A DNA stretch of 64,000 nt, from the NCBI RefSeq assembly GCF_900496995.4, contig NC_044024.1:21640698-21704697 (forward strand), given 5' to 3'. Position 1 is the first letter of the stretch. Each line of letters opens with the position of its first letter. Below the pieces are notes generated by a model. That model did no database searches. It was not told where the DNA came from and was given only the letters and a program-made list of their open reading frames with translations. Below are positions 14,501 to 24,764 of this stretch, one piece after another. The position numbers were made by a program, and so were the translations under genes. The stretch comes from Aquila chrysaetos chrysaetos. Its lineage: Eukaryota; Chordata; Aves; Accipitriformes; Accipitridae.

Positions 14501-14987
14501 CTTATTTTTATGGTTTTAAACAAAACTCTGAAGAATCCCATAATTGTGTACGTCTCATTCTTGAAAGATGGCGTAGACTTAAGTTAAAAAACTTGAGCTT
14601 TGCTGAAGCTTCATCGTGGTCAGAGGACTCAAAGCTCCTCAATATGTTGTTTTAAAAGATAAGGAAATAATGAATTGGCTAGAAGTGTGTTTATCTGATC
14701 TCAAAGTTCAGTAGTGTGAGAGGAAAAAAAGATACTGGAAAGTGATAGAAAAAGACATAAATCTAAAAAAAAAAAAGTAATCACAGAATATAGCTATTTT
14801 AGAAAGCAGAAACTGTGGATCCTGCTACAGTACTCCCATAAGTGTAAGAACTGGATCCACATAAGAACCAGGGATCAAAAAGACCGTACTTCTATCAGAG
14901 ATCCCATCTGTCAGACATCGTTCCCACGTCTATCTGCATGTCAGAGGACAGAACTGGGCTCGGATGCGTAGGGCTGCTAGCCAGCAT

Positions 14988-15282
14988 CACGTGGGCCGCT
15001 CCATTAGAAGAGACCATGGGATGCTCTTTTGAAACCTTCTGAGCATATTCACTCTTTGCAGCAGGGCTCTGGGTTGGTGAGGCCTTGTGGCTTGGGAAAT
15101 GTTCCTGTTTTGTTTTAGAGAGCTGCTGTGATGCCTAGCTGATTTGAACCGCTGAAAAGCAGCATTTTCTCTTATTTGTATTCCCCTCGTGAAATTTTCT
15201 GTGCTGCAACTATCACGTGCATGCACATTTCGAAGACGGGGTTTGTGTAGCCCCGAAGCAGCAGCAGCACACGCTGCACGTG
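14988..15282. promoter_or_regulatory. cluster of three CACGTG E-boxes
   Basis: Perfect CACGTG hexamers occur at 14988-14993, 15214-15219 and 15277-15282. The palindrome is the core site of many bHLH-ZIP factors (MYC/MAX, USF, CLOCK/BMAL, TFEB). Three in under 300 bases is more than expected by chance in this AT-rich surrounding. It sits about 6 kb upstream of the ZDHHC15 start. Binding is an inference only. Confidence 0.3.
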
Positions 15283-18227
15283 GGATTGCTTTAACCACTT
15301 TAGTAACAGGTTCTTACCCAGGGTTTGTCCCCAGCATCCCATCCCCTCTTTTGAGGGTGCCGCATGGGGCAAGGACTCCGTTTGCTGAAAAGACACAGAG
15401 ATTTAAGACATCACAGAAGCGTCTCCCTGGACGTAGCACATTTCTCTCCCCATCTATTCTTCTCTAAGGGTGCTGTATGAGGAAGGCCCCCCTTTGCTTT
15501 GCAGAGGCAAGACAAAAAGGCCCATCCGTTAGGTTAATAACTTAGGTACCGCCAACTAATGTAGTTAGTCCAGTGTCAAATAGCAAACGCCTGTGACAAA
15601 GGTTCAGGATTCACTTGGTAATTGCAGGAGAGGAAGAAGGATGGGGAAGACAGGTTTGCTGTAGGTATACAGAATGAAATTTGTTTTCATGTTTTGCCTT
15701 TAAAAGATATGGGAAGATATATATCAACCGTCTAATTAAAAGGATGTTATTTAGAGTGCAAAATGAAGAACTCGGAAAACGTCACATTCATGGTATTTCA
15801 TGTGACTTTTTACCTAATTCTGTACTGTAAGTGCATTTCATCAGATTTCCAATCTCTCTGGAGTATACGAAGACAATAGTTGTGGGGAAATATTTCGAAC
15901 AATATTTGGGCGAGGCTTTAAATGTGACAAAACAAGATTATGGTTTTTCATCCCCAGTGATTCCTCTTTCTGTAGTTACGAGCACTCGTATAGGTTAGTC
16001 TCCTGTCCCTACGGTGAATGATCAGTTCTTGAGCTGGATGGACTGGAATGCAGATTAGTATTGCGTGGACTCCAGCACCCTCTAATGGTGCAAGCACTTG
16101 CTCACCGTATGTTCCTATATCCTGACAAATGACTGCATTTGTAATAACGAGACCAATTTTGCTGCTAATGGCCACTTTTTCACTTGCTGACAATTAAAAG
16201 TTTTGTAGTATCTTGAACAGCTTTACTTGCAATCTGTGCTGACAGACCTTGCTACGCGCTCCAAATACCCTGCCCATATTTCCACGTTAAGTTACGATAA
16301 AATTTTGAAGTGGGGGATGGGACGACTGAGAAATCTGAGAGAGCAGGAGGCAGGTGATGACTAAAGAGCAGACACCAGGCATGCAGCTTACAGTCAAAGG
16401 CAAGGCAGGTACTACCGTGTGGGACAAAGAAAGTTGGGAAACCTATGGGGGGAAAAGTCAATCCACTTGGCGTTCAATATTAGTGGTAGGATAATTCTCT
16501 AAATCTAACTTTTGTCCCAGAGCTGTAGAGAGAGTTCTTAAAACTGGTATGTACAAACACAGCTCTACTCACTTCATTAGAGCTCTGCTGATTTACATCA
16601 AGTGATTATGTTGTAGGGGTTTCCTTAATTTACTTTATCCACTGCAAGATAGTATCGTGATGTTGTATACAGATTATGTGCATAAATATATGATAGGACC
16701 ATTGTACGTGTGCAGAAACTCATGTAAAGTGCAGGAGTCCCAGTACAGAGCTGCAAAGTCCTGCTGAAAGTAACAAAAAATAGGTTTTCCTGGGGTTTCT
16801 GGGAAGGTGTTAATGTGTAAATGTGGCAGCTTATCACGCATAGTGGAGAGTTCTCACTGAATATAACAAAAATACAGCTTGCTTATAGGTTAGTACCAGT
16901 CAATCCTCATTACGCTTTCACCATGTCCCAGTACTTAGCTGGAAAAATGGGAAGAGAAGGGAAAGCTTTTGTAAAATATGAGTCTCTCTGAGAAGTCACC
17001 AGTAAAAATAATAGGATCTCTTGTTAAGTCTGAAGATGAGCAGTTGCACGTACTTTTCCTTTTAAAAATATTCCCTAATCCTGATTCTTTGGCCCATTCA
17101 TCCTTTGAACTTTCTGATACAACAGCAATCAAACAAAATTGCTGAATTCTGGCCTGTTTGAAACTAACCGTGAAGGCTACCGAAAAACGCCAGCTACAGC
17201 AAAACCTGCCACTGCCATTGAAAACTGTGCAAGCTGCGCTTCGTGCTGCAATAACTACACACAACAATCTGGATGACAGCCAAGATATTAATCAGTAGTT
17301 ACGGAGCTCTGCATGGCCAGTCTCTCGACCAGCTCTCTTTTTTTCCTCTGCAATCAGCTGTTTATTTTCCATTTTTCTGAAAAAGCTTGGTCTAACTCCT
17401 CTGCGTGAGCTGGGATGCAGCATTTTTGATACAAAGCCCAAATCTGATATGATTAGATTTAGCATGTGTTGTAAGATTTATCTACTTTATCTACAAGTAC
17501 GGTATGTGATGGTCCAAGATATGATCAAGGTAGGGAGCGTTGCTGTATTTTCCCACAATAAATAACAAAACGGGCCAGCCTTTAGGCCCACAATCCTTTT
17601 TTCAGATCAGCAGGGAGGTCAGAAGCCAGGGCTCTCAGCTGCCAGTTGGGGTTGGTTTTGGTTCCCTTTTTAGGTCATGGATTATCACATCTTCTTGGAT
17701 ATCTCTGTCACTGATAAGCAAAACCATGTGTAACCTACCCAGATATAAATATATCTGACAATAAAAAAAAAAGATTACGCCTTTATTTTACACACACTAG
17801 GTTAAAAGTGGTTTGGAAAGTTAGGTCATCACAAGGTTTGGCTCATTTACTGTTTATGACTGCTTTGTAGCTGTCTTTCCGCATACCTTCAGGGCTTGCA
17901 TATATTACAAGCTTAGCAAGATTTTGAAATGAACAGTGGGGAAAGTAACTTGCGCAACTTTGATTTTCTGGATTAGAATATAATTTTGAAATGCATACTG
18001 TAGTCTGTGCAGTTTCACGTTCAACACTGGAAATATAAACCGCATTTTCCATTTGTGTTATTTTACAGGACAATACAATTAAGCATTTTCTAGTACATGT
18101 AATTTTTTTAAGAACTTTTTCTCATATGAAAGACATATGGTCCTTTGGGTTTTTCTGCAATAGGTAAATTGTTGTAAAAACTGGCATTTGTTTTTCTGAG
18201 TTTATATTGTTTCCTGATGTTTTTCAG

Positions 18228-18349
18228 CTATTTTTTGGACCAATGACAAAGCCAGTGCCATCTCAGCTGTTGTCAGTCTTATTCTAGTCTTCAGACTACA
18301 GCTCTTTGTAATGACGTGTTTCCTGATGGCCAGAGTCTCTATGGCCCTG
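18228..18349 (+). other. exon-like block with a hydrophobic open frame
   Basis: A 122-base block is preceded by 'gatgtttttcag' (acceptor-like) and followed by 'gtgagt' (good donor). The frame starting at the first base after the AG is open through the block and beyond it until a TGA near 18400. It encodes a hydrophobic, membrane-like stretch (…SLILVFRLQLFVMTCFL…). I do not recognise the sequence. No partner exon was found on either side. It could be an alternative upstream exon, a lncRNA exon, or chance. Confidence 0.25.
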
Positions 18350-19639
18350 GTGAGTCACCACCACCCTCCTTTCCTTGAGCACCCAAAAAGTTACGTTTTT
18401 TGAGAAAAAGCCGATGATGATGACCCTTATTTCAATTACCCTAAAGCTGCTAGCACTTGATTTTCTTACCTGCCTTCCTTAGTGCTGCAGTCTTTGACAG
18501 TAGTTTTAAACAGTCTAGTTACACATGTGGATGAAATCACAGCTTTCTAAACTCTGCAGAAGTTTGCTTCTTTTTTTAAAGAGTTGTGTGTGATGTGTTT
18601 TAGTAGGAAACCACTCATGGTCAGAACGAAACTTAACGATAGAGATATTACTTAGGATAATCCCACATCTTCCTAAACCACTCTCTTAAGTCGGGCTAGT
18701 TGCAACTGTTGTAGTTGCTGTGGAGCCCGGTGAGGCTGCACATCCAGAGAGGACTTCCTTTACTTCGTAAAATTGGCTGAAGCTCAACTTTAGATTCAAC
18801 ATTTATTTTAAATAACATCCGTAGTCTTGATTTCTGAAAAGGGCACAAGCTACTTTATACCAGTTATATCTAACTCCAGCTGGCAATTTCAAATGGGGAG
18901 CTACCATTTGAACCACAAGTGCAAAAAATACATTATAAGAATCACAAGATTTCAAGGTCGCATGATTATTTTTGTTTTAAAGAGCTGTATTTGGGAATCT
19001 CTTACCTCAGATGAGCTCATGTTTATATGACTAAGTCTCCCCTGGAAGCCCATGAAACAAAAGAATTTTGAAGATAATCCATGTGGATCTTAGAACACAT
19101 AGAAAAACTGGCTGTTGAACAAAAAAAATAGTCTTAACTTTATTTACAGAGGCATTATCTGAAAATGTCTGCTCAATTTTACAGTGTTCTATTGCTGTCT
19201 GTCGGAAAGGTTGCCTTCCTGCTCTATATACACACACACAGGAAAAATGTGTCATGGATGTGCTGTGCCTCCCATCTATATGATTAGCAGTTTTGAGGTT
19301 TTAGGAGAGGAGATTCTGTGAGTTGCTTCAGGTAGCGATTTAGCTCACAAGAATGATTTTTAAATCTTGCTGTTTGTAAAACATATTGCTGGCAAAAATG
19401 TTGGCTTCTCAACTCTACCCAGTGTGGGGAAGGAGAAGAAAGCAAGTGGGCATTCTCATCTTCCTCTTCCAAATCCCCCAGACATCGAGTGTACGTGTCC
19501 TGAATCCCCTCCCTGAATGCCACGGAAGGGGGCATTTCTCTTTCCATCAACTATGTATATATATATATAAAATACAGACTGTGGATTTCACAATCTAAGT
19601 CAGATGTCTGAGATTTTGTATTTAGGGTTACATGCAGCT

Positions 19640-20260
19640 GAGGCCAACATATGTTGTGATATCTGCAGAGCACTTTTGCTACAGCAGGGACTATCCAAAA
19701 GCTTGGTTAAGCTGGACCACACACAGAAAATTAAAACAAGTGCCAAAAAGTTCAGGTTTTGTATTAAAGAAGGAGTTCAGTAGCCTGAAGAAGAGGAGAA
19801 CAGTGACCCTATAGACTGCGAGCAGGGTAGAGAAGAGGTTAAAACAGCTGTCGCCTCATTACTGAACAAATTTTTTGAGAAAAATCAAAGGTTGTGGATC
19901 ATCTCCATCTTAAAATATTGAAAGAACTAAATACAGTGTTACAAGTGTGGTCTAAGGATTTGTAGGTGATGTCTGAATCCAGGGATTTAGGCAGGAGAAT
20001 GGCAAATGTGGTACCTATGCTCAAAAAGAAAGAAAAGTTGCTAGAGGCAGTACAGCCTGCAAGTTTGATACCAACAAGAAGGAAAGTTTTAGAACAAATT
20101 CTGAGGCGACAAACTGGTGAACAAAGAGGTGACCGGAAAGTGTCGTAGATTACACTGGGGTTTTATCAGAAATACATTCGGTTAGATAAATGGCTCTCTT
20201 GATGAGAAAACTAATTTCCTTAAGAGAGGCAATATGGGGGATTAATTAACTGAAGTCTTA
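19640..20260 (+). mobile_element. degraded LINE (CR1/L3-like) reverse-transcriptase relic
   Basis: From about 19996 the frame reads 'MANVVPMLKKKEKLLE' and then 'PASLIPTRRKVLEQIL'. This resembles the conserved RT segment of CR1/L2-type LINEs ('anvvPiyKKGkke…yRPvSLtsipgKvlEqil'). Further on, broken frames resemble the later 'qL…dkl…f dei t nfl k rGn' part. It is riddled with stops and frameshifts, so it is inactive. Which LINE clade it came from cannot be fixed by eye, and the left edge at 19640 is approximate. Confidence 0.5.
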
Positions 20261-20974
20261 ACTCAAACCACATTACCGAATGTGGAGATGAGGGGGATTC
20301 CTATAGGAATTCAAAGGGGGTTGTGGAGCGGACTGGGCGAGTGGGGTGGTCTTTTTTTTTTTTCTTCTTATTTTTCTTACAATAAATGCCATGTTACCAG
20401 GGTGTCGGACATCAGATGTGTGAACTGCCCCAGGGACACTACCATGGAAGAACCGTCTCCCGTGGGCTCTCCGTGGGGAATTTCTCGCAGGGCCAGGGAC
20501 GGCCGAGTACCACGGTGCCAGGGACGGCTGTTAGAGCCCCAACGCCGCCAATGGGCTTAAATTAGGGCGAGTAACGTGGCTTGTGCCTACGTAACCGGGA
20601 ATTCTAGGAGCATCTTAAATCTATTTCCCGTAGACACATCTGTCTCAGAAGAGCAGCTCGTTCCGCTTCATCCAACGGTGGCGGGGAGGGGACGAGGCGA
20701 CCCTGCCGTCGCCTCCTGGGAGCCTGGGTCGGAAATAGATTCGGAAGCGCCTAACCGCCCGGGGAAAGCCAAGCCCCGCGGCAGCTTTCCGCGGCCGGCT
20801 CCCGCCGGGGGTCAGACCGCAGCTCGGCGCCTTTGCGGAGGGGGCCGCGGGGCCGCGGCCTTCTCACGGCGGCGCCCGCCCCGCCAGGGGGCGCCGCAGC
20901 GCCGCGCCGCGCCCAACCCCGCGGCTGCCCGCCAGGCCGCTCAGCCGAGCTCCGAGCGCCTTCCCCCCTCCCCG

Positions 20975-20999
20975 CCTCCCTCCCTCCCTCCCTCCCTCC
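20975..20999. repeat. (CCTC)n short tandem repeat
   Basis: About six CCTC/CCCT units run without a break just upstream of the ZDHHC15 start, inside the CpG island. Length variation here could affect promoter strength; that is an inference. Confidence 0.8.
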
Positions 21000-21029
21000 G
21001 CCCGCTCAGCCCCGCGCAGCCGATTGCCG

Positions 21030-21044
21030 ATGCGGCCGGGCTGA
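21030..21044 (+). promoter_or_regulatory. four-codon uORF (M-R-P-G-stop) in ZDHHC15 5' UTR
   Basis: ATG at 21030 reads Met-Arg-Pro-Gly-TGA and ends 8 bases before the main ATG at 21053. Its context is weak (C at -3, C at +4), whereas the main ATG has A at -3 and G at +4. From memory, human ZDHHC15 starts with six extra residues, MRRGWK, before MALS. The uORF therefore appears to be the orthologous upstream start, cut off here by the TGA and placed in a different frame from the main ATG. Confidence 0.7.
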
Positions 21045-21052
21045 GGTAAAAG

Positions 21053-21170
21053 ATGGCTCTGTCGCGGGGGCTGCGGTGCTGCCAGCGGGCGTTCGCCTGG
21101 CTGCCCGTCCTCATCATCGCCCTCGTCGTCCTCTGGTCCTACTACGCCTACGTCTGCGAGCTGTGTCTGG
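21053..21170 (+). CDS. ZDHHC15: ZDHHC15 exon 1 (coding part): palmitoyltransferase ZDHHC15
   Basis: First coding exon of a DHHC protein S-acyltransferase, residues 1-39 plus one base. Enzymes of this family transfer palmitate from acyl-CoA to cysteines of target proteins, via an acyl-enzyme at the DHHC cysteine, on Golgi and endosomal membranes. The exon starts MALSRGLRCCQRAFAWLPVL and ends YYAYVCELCL. That is close to human ZDHHC15 (MALSGGLRCCRR…SYYAYVFELCL as I recall it) and clearly nearer to it than to the paralogue ZDHHC2. It encodes the cytosolic N-terminus with Cys9-Cys10 and transmembrane segment 1 (about 16-37). The start is fixed by the strong Kozak context and an in-frame TAA six bases upstream. 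The donor is G|gtgagc. All 11 exons join in frame to 332 residues (human 337). Intron 1 follows (3.6 kb). Confidence 0.95.
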
Positions 21171-24100
21171 GTGAGCGGGGCGGCTGCCGGCGGCGGGGGG
21201 GCGGTTAGCGGGGCCCCGGGCCTGGCCTCGCCTCAGCGCCGGTCTCCGTGGGCCGGGTCCCCCGGCAGGAGCCCGCCTGCCCCGGGGACGGCGCTGCCCT
21301 CCCGGGGTTGGGTCTGCGAGGGTCCCCTTTGGCCGGAGGAATTCTTCTTTTTTCGTTTCCTGGCTGCGGTGGTGCCGGCTGGCGCCGGGCGGGCTCCCTC
21401 GGGCGCTGCCCGCAGCAGACCCCGTGGGGGCCGCAGCCCGGGCGAGAGCGCCAGCCTGGCGGGCGTTTGCAGGTGCTCTAATCACGCCTCTGATTGCGGC
21501 GGGCACGCCCAAGAGCGGCCAGGGGGACGTGAAGAAACACTTCGCTACCAGTCGAGTCCGCTGTGGGATTAAGCAGCGGGGGGTTTGTGGTGTGCTGGCC
21601 TGTTTTTCCCTAAGGTTTGGACCCCAGCTGGGCTGGCTGGGTGTTGAGGGTTCTTGTACTTCGTCGTGAGCCCGTGTGTCCCCATGTCAGCCAGGGAAAG
21701 GGGCGTTTGTCAAGACTGGGAGATTTATACCCACGGTGAAAGTCCCTACTGGTGCCATCTGATAATGTTTAGGTGTGATTTCTGGTTTAAGCAGTAACAA
21801 AAATCAGTATATGCCCTGCATTGCGGTCTTTTTTTTTTTTTTTAATATGCTGAAAAGGAGAAAAACAGGTTACGTTAAATCACAGTCATGAGTCAACTTG
21901 TTACAGTAGCATACAAAACATGAAATTTTAGAAAGGCAATTTTTGGTACTGGCTACTAATTGTATAGTTTAATGTAGCCATTTAACTACATAGTAAGTTG
22001 CAAACTTTCTTGTGTTTACTATGTTCTGGTTTAATGCGTGTGCCAAAACCTGTTAGTAGACGAAAGGGTTGCTAGGTCTTGTGGAGGTGGAGAGAAAAAC
22101 AGGTAGCTTGGGCTTTTGAAAGTGTGAGGAGGAGTGTGTGGCTCTTTCTCTCCAGGGCAGGGTAAGCCAGATAAAGGAAGCCAAAGTTCTCAGAGCAGTA
22201 GTTTGAGACGTTTCTGTGAAAAGAGCTGCCTTCCGGTACTGCACAGCAAATTTAAATCAGATTTTTGTTAGGGTTGCCAGTGCAGTAAGACCTACTGTTT
22301 TTTCTTGATGGGGACTAAAATGAAATGCGGCTTCTTTGATCTGTTTTAATTGGCAGCTAGGCAAAACCCCCAAATGCTTCATGACATTTTATTCCATCTC
22401 TGAGATTGTGGGCTGTTTCTTTCAAGAATTCACATGGAATGATATCTCCAAGGTGCATGTAACTGTCAGTTAGACCATGTGACAAAAAATTTAGAGTGTT
22501 TTCCTGAAATGCTGTCAGTCTTTTGAAATATGCTTTGTTTGCAGTGCTGTGCAAATTCAGTAACATTTAACACTGGTTAATTCCAAGTCTCAGTGCAGCT
22601 ATTAGAAAAGACTCTGCTGATTTAAGTGGGGTTTGGATTGGGCCTGTGTTACTCTGCAAATGCTCATTAAGCTGGCAGGAGCTCATCTCACTGCCTAGAA
22701 TCACAACTTAAAATCACTCCTTTGCCCACACCCGTCTATTTTTTTGCCCCATCTTTCTCTCTCATGCATTTTATTTGTGTGTGGAGGAGGCCATCTATAC
22801 AGAAGTTGAAATGACTAAATTAATTATTTTAGGATTTGAACATTAACTGTTGGCATATGCAGTTACTTGAAAACCAGCTCTTGGGACATTATTTCTCTTC
22901 CAGATTGCTAGCATAGCAAGGCTTTGTGTGTTGGCTTCTTTTTTTCAGGTTTCCACTGTGTATTGCCATTTGAGCTGTTGCAAGCATGTAAATAGTAGAT
23001 GCTCTGTTTGGACACTTGATTTTCATCTTTAGTTGTGCAGGCTTCTGAGGATTGAAAGTAGCGTGGGGGTGATGTCCTAAAAGTATCTCATGACACTGGC
23101 TTTTAAACTTTCAACGACTGGTATGGCCAACAAGTCATACTTGAGAGGAGGCCATGATTTCACATCCAGTTGGTGGTTGCTGCCACAATGAGAACAATGA
23201 CCCAGTGTCCTGCGATAAAACCTTTTATATAATCTTTATTTAGGAGTTTGCTCTTTTCTCAAGTAAAATCCTTAGAAAGGCTGTGCTGCAAGTGCGACGT
23301 ACTTAAGGAGGGAACCAAGCAGTATTTGTGAAAAACCGATGTACCCTTCATAACTTGATTTGCAGCAAATCAAAGGAAAAACTAAGGGTTTCCTAACTGT
23401 CTTAACTGTCCATCTGAAATTGAGTGCACAGAGACACAGCAAATATTTGGTCTCTTTTTTCATCTACATTGTTGCGTATTGTAGAGCTTGCAGATCAAAA
23501 CTGTTTGTTAGCACAGGTTTAAGAAAAGCTACTTTCATTAGTAAAAGCAGGACTTCTTGGTTCCTACTCTGACTGACATTTTCCAAGTTTGCTATTCAAG
23601 TAAGATGGTAGAGTGAGTCGTGAAGAGTAGAGTCTCCTTCCAGGTGCTGGCTGCAGGCTAGAAATAAATGGCTCCAATCCCTCAATCACTTATTTTTCTA
23701 TACAGTCCAACAGAGTTACTGAAGGGGTCACTGCTGGTATGTGCAATCTCTCAAATCTCTGAGTCTTCCAACAATATGATCTTCTTTTTGTAAGATTGCT
23801 GTGCCTCTGGGAAGTGATCTGCAGCCACCAGTTTCCTTTCATTCCTCTGTTCCTCCAAGGAGCAACACATTTCAGTTGCAACCATTAGATTCAAGGCTAT
23901 GGACTCAATATAAGGGGCTCCCATCCCATGAACCATCTTTGTCTTCCAAGCAGCATTCTATCAGGATACCATGGAACTACTCTGTTTTCAGTTAAAGAAA
24001 GATGTCTTTATCTTTTCTGTTAAACTTGGATGATGGCTTTTAAAATAATAAATAGGTTTTAAAATAATCAGCAGAAGTAGACATTGAGCAATGTACGCTT

Positions 24101-24737
24101 TGCTGGTTGCTCTAAGTGGTTCTGTTAGTAGGGACTGTTCCTATGATTATGGTTAAGTAGGGAGGGGTTGTAAAAACTCTGCTAGTAGGAAGTGTATAAA
24201 TAAGTGAGTCATTACAGTGTATCCTTTGTTGCTGACTAGGCCAAAGCTGAGACAATTTGTAATTTTTTATTTATGCTGATGCAGAAATGCATTGGGGCAT
24301 TGTTTACTGTGGAGGATCAAGACCACCTAGAGCCTAATACAAAGCAGGCTACAAGTACATGCTTATAAGTACACGCATAGAGATGCTGCTTGGACAGTTG
24401 CTAGAGGAGCCCTGGTAATCTTGTCACATCACTGTCACCAGTGGATTATTTTTGTCATATTTCTAATGTACAAATATGCAAAATATATTTTATAACAAGT
24501 GAAAATACAGCATGAGTAACAGTTATTGAACATCTTGTTGTGGGTGTCATTTGCGTGAGTAAACAAGGAATTGTTATGGATGCTTTTGATTTGATGCTAA
24601 ACTGTGGGCTGTCTTTTCGTCTGTTGACTTTGAACTTTTTTCCCTAAAATGGCTGTATTTCAAATAGAAACATTATTTGCCCCAAACTTTTCTGGGAATC
24701 CTATTTGCTCTGTAGACATATGTTTTTTCTTTTTCAG
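21171..24737 (+). other. ZDHHC15: ZDHHC15 intron 1
   Basis: The first 400 bases belong to the CpG island and contain a G-run cluster at 21195-21220. The rest is AT-rich, with a T tract near 21829-21843. I recognise no other gene or clear repeat in it. Confidence 0.8.
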
Positions 24738-24764
24738 TGACTCTGAGCAACCCTGTGGAAAAAG
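24738..24764 (+). CDS. ZDHHC15: ZDHHC15 exon 2 (27-nt microexon)
   Basis: Reads (G)TG ACT CTG … AAA G, giving V-T-L-S-N-P-V-E-K (residues 40-48), against VTVLSPAEK as I recall the human protein. The acceptor is 'ctttttcag' and the donor is 'gtatgt'. The segment is the luminal loop between transmembrane segments 1 and 2. The length is a multiple of three and both edges have the same phase, so skipping it would remove exactly nine residues without a frameshift. A human isoform lacking these nine residues is known, if I recall correctly. The 2.4-kb intron that follows shows no recognised element. Confidence 0.93.

Larger units (their letters stand above)
1..20400. other. intergenic region upstream of ZDHHC15, no recognisable gene
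   Basis: I find no open frame here that matches a protein family I know. Most of the sequence is AT-rich, with short chance open frames on both strands. What can be seen is listed separately: CpG-rich patches near 280-560 and 4850-5300, a MIR-like fragment near 2221-2290, a short tandem duplication at 4127-4172, a T22 tract at 11541-11562, a (TA)-rich tract near 12610, an E-box cluster at 14988-15282, an exon-like block at 18228-18349 and a LINE relic at 19640-20260. In human the region beyond the ZDHHC15 5' end is also gene-poor. Distant exons of a neighbouring gene or a lncRNA cannot be excluded without transcript data. Confidence 0.7.
20540..21052 (+). promoter_or_regulatory. ZDHHC15: ZDHHC15 promoter and 5' UTR (TATA-less, CpG island)
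   Basis: The GC-rich block leading into the first coding exon is dense in CpG and lacks an obvious TATA box. A CCAAT pentamer is at 20548-20552, and a CCTC-repeat tract at about 20975-20999 is typical of initiator-poor housekeeping-style promoters. The transcription start cannot be placed exactly; it is probably within about 20650-21020. The 5' UTR carries a four-codon uORF (21030-21044) and an in-frame stop (TAA, 21047-21049) just before the main ATG. Confidence 0.75.
20650..21560. other. CpG island over ZDHHC15 exon 1
   Basis: About 900 bases are strongly GC-rich with frequent CG dinucleotides, spanning the promoter, exon 1 and the first part of intron 1. Long chance open frames occur on both strands here because stop codons are rare in GC-rich DNA. 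CpG islands of this size usually mark the promoter of a broadly expressed vertebrate gene. Confidence 0.85.

Noticed and set aside
20576..21049. 157-codon plus-strand open frame just upstream of ZDHHC15
   Set aside because: It lies in the CpG island where stops are rare, is Pro/Ala/Arg-rich, and ends in the in-frame TAA just before the ZDHHC15 ATG. It is useful only as proof that the protein does not extend upstream.
21114..21572. Open frames on both strands in exon 1 / intron 1 of ZDHHC15
   Set aside because: GC-rich shadows of the CpG island. They overlap the real exon or its intron and show no family motif.
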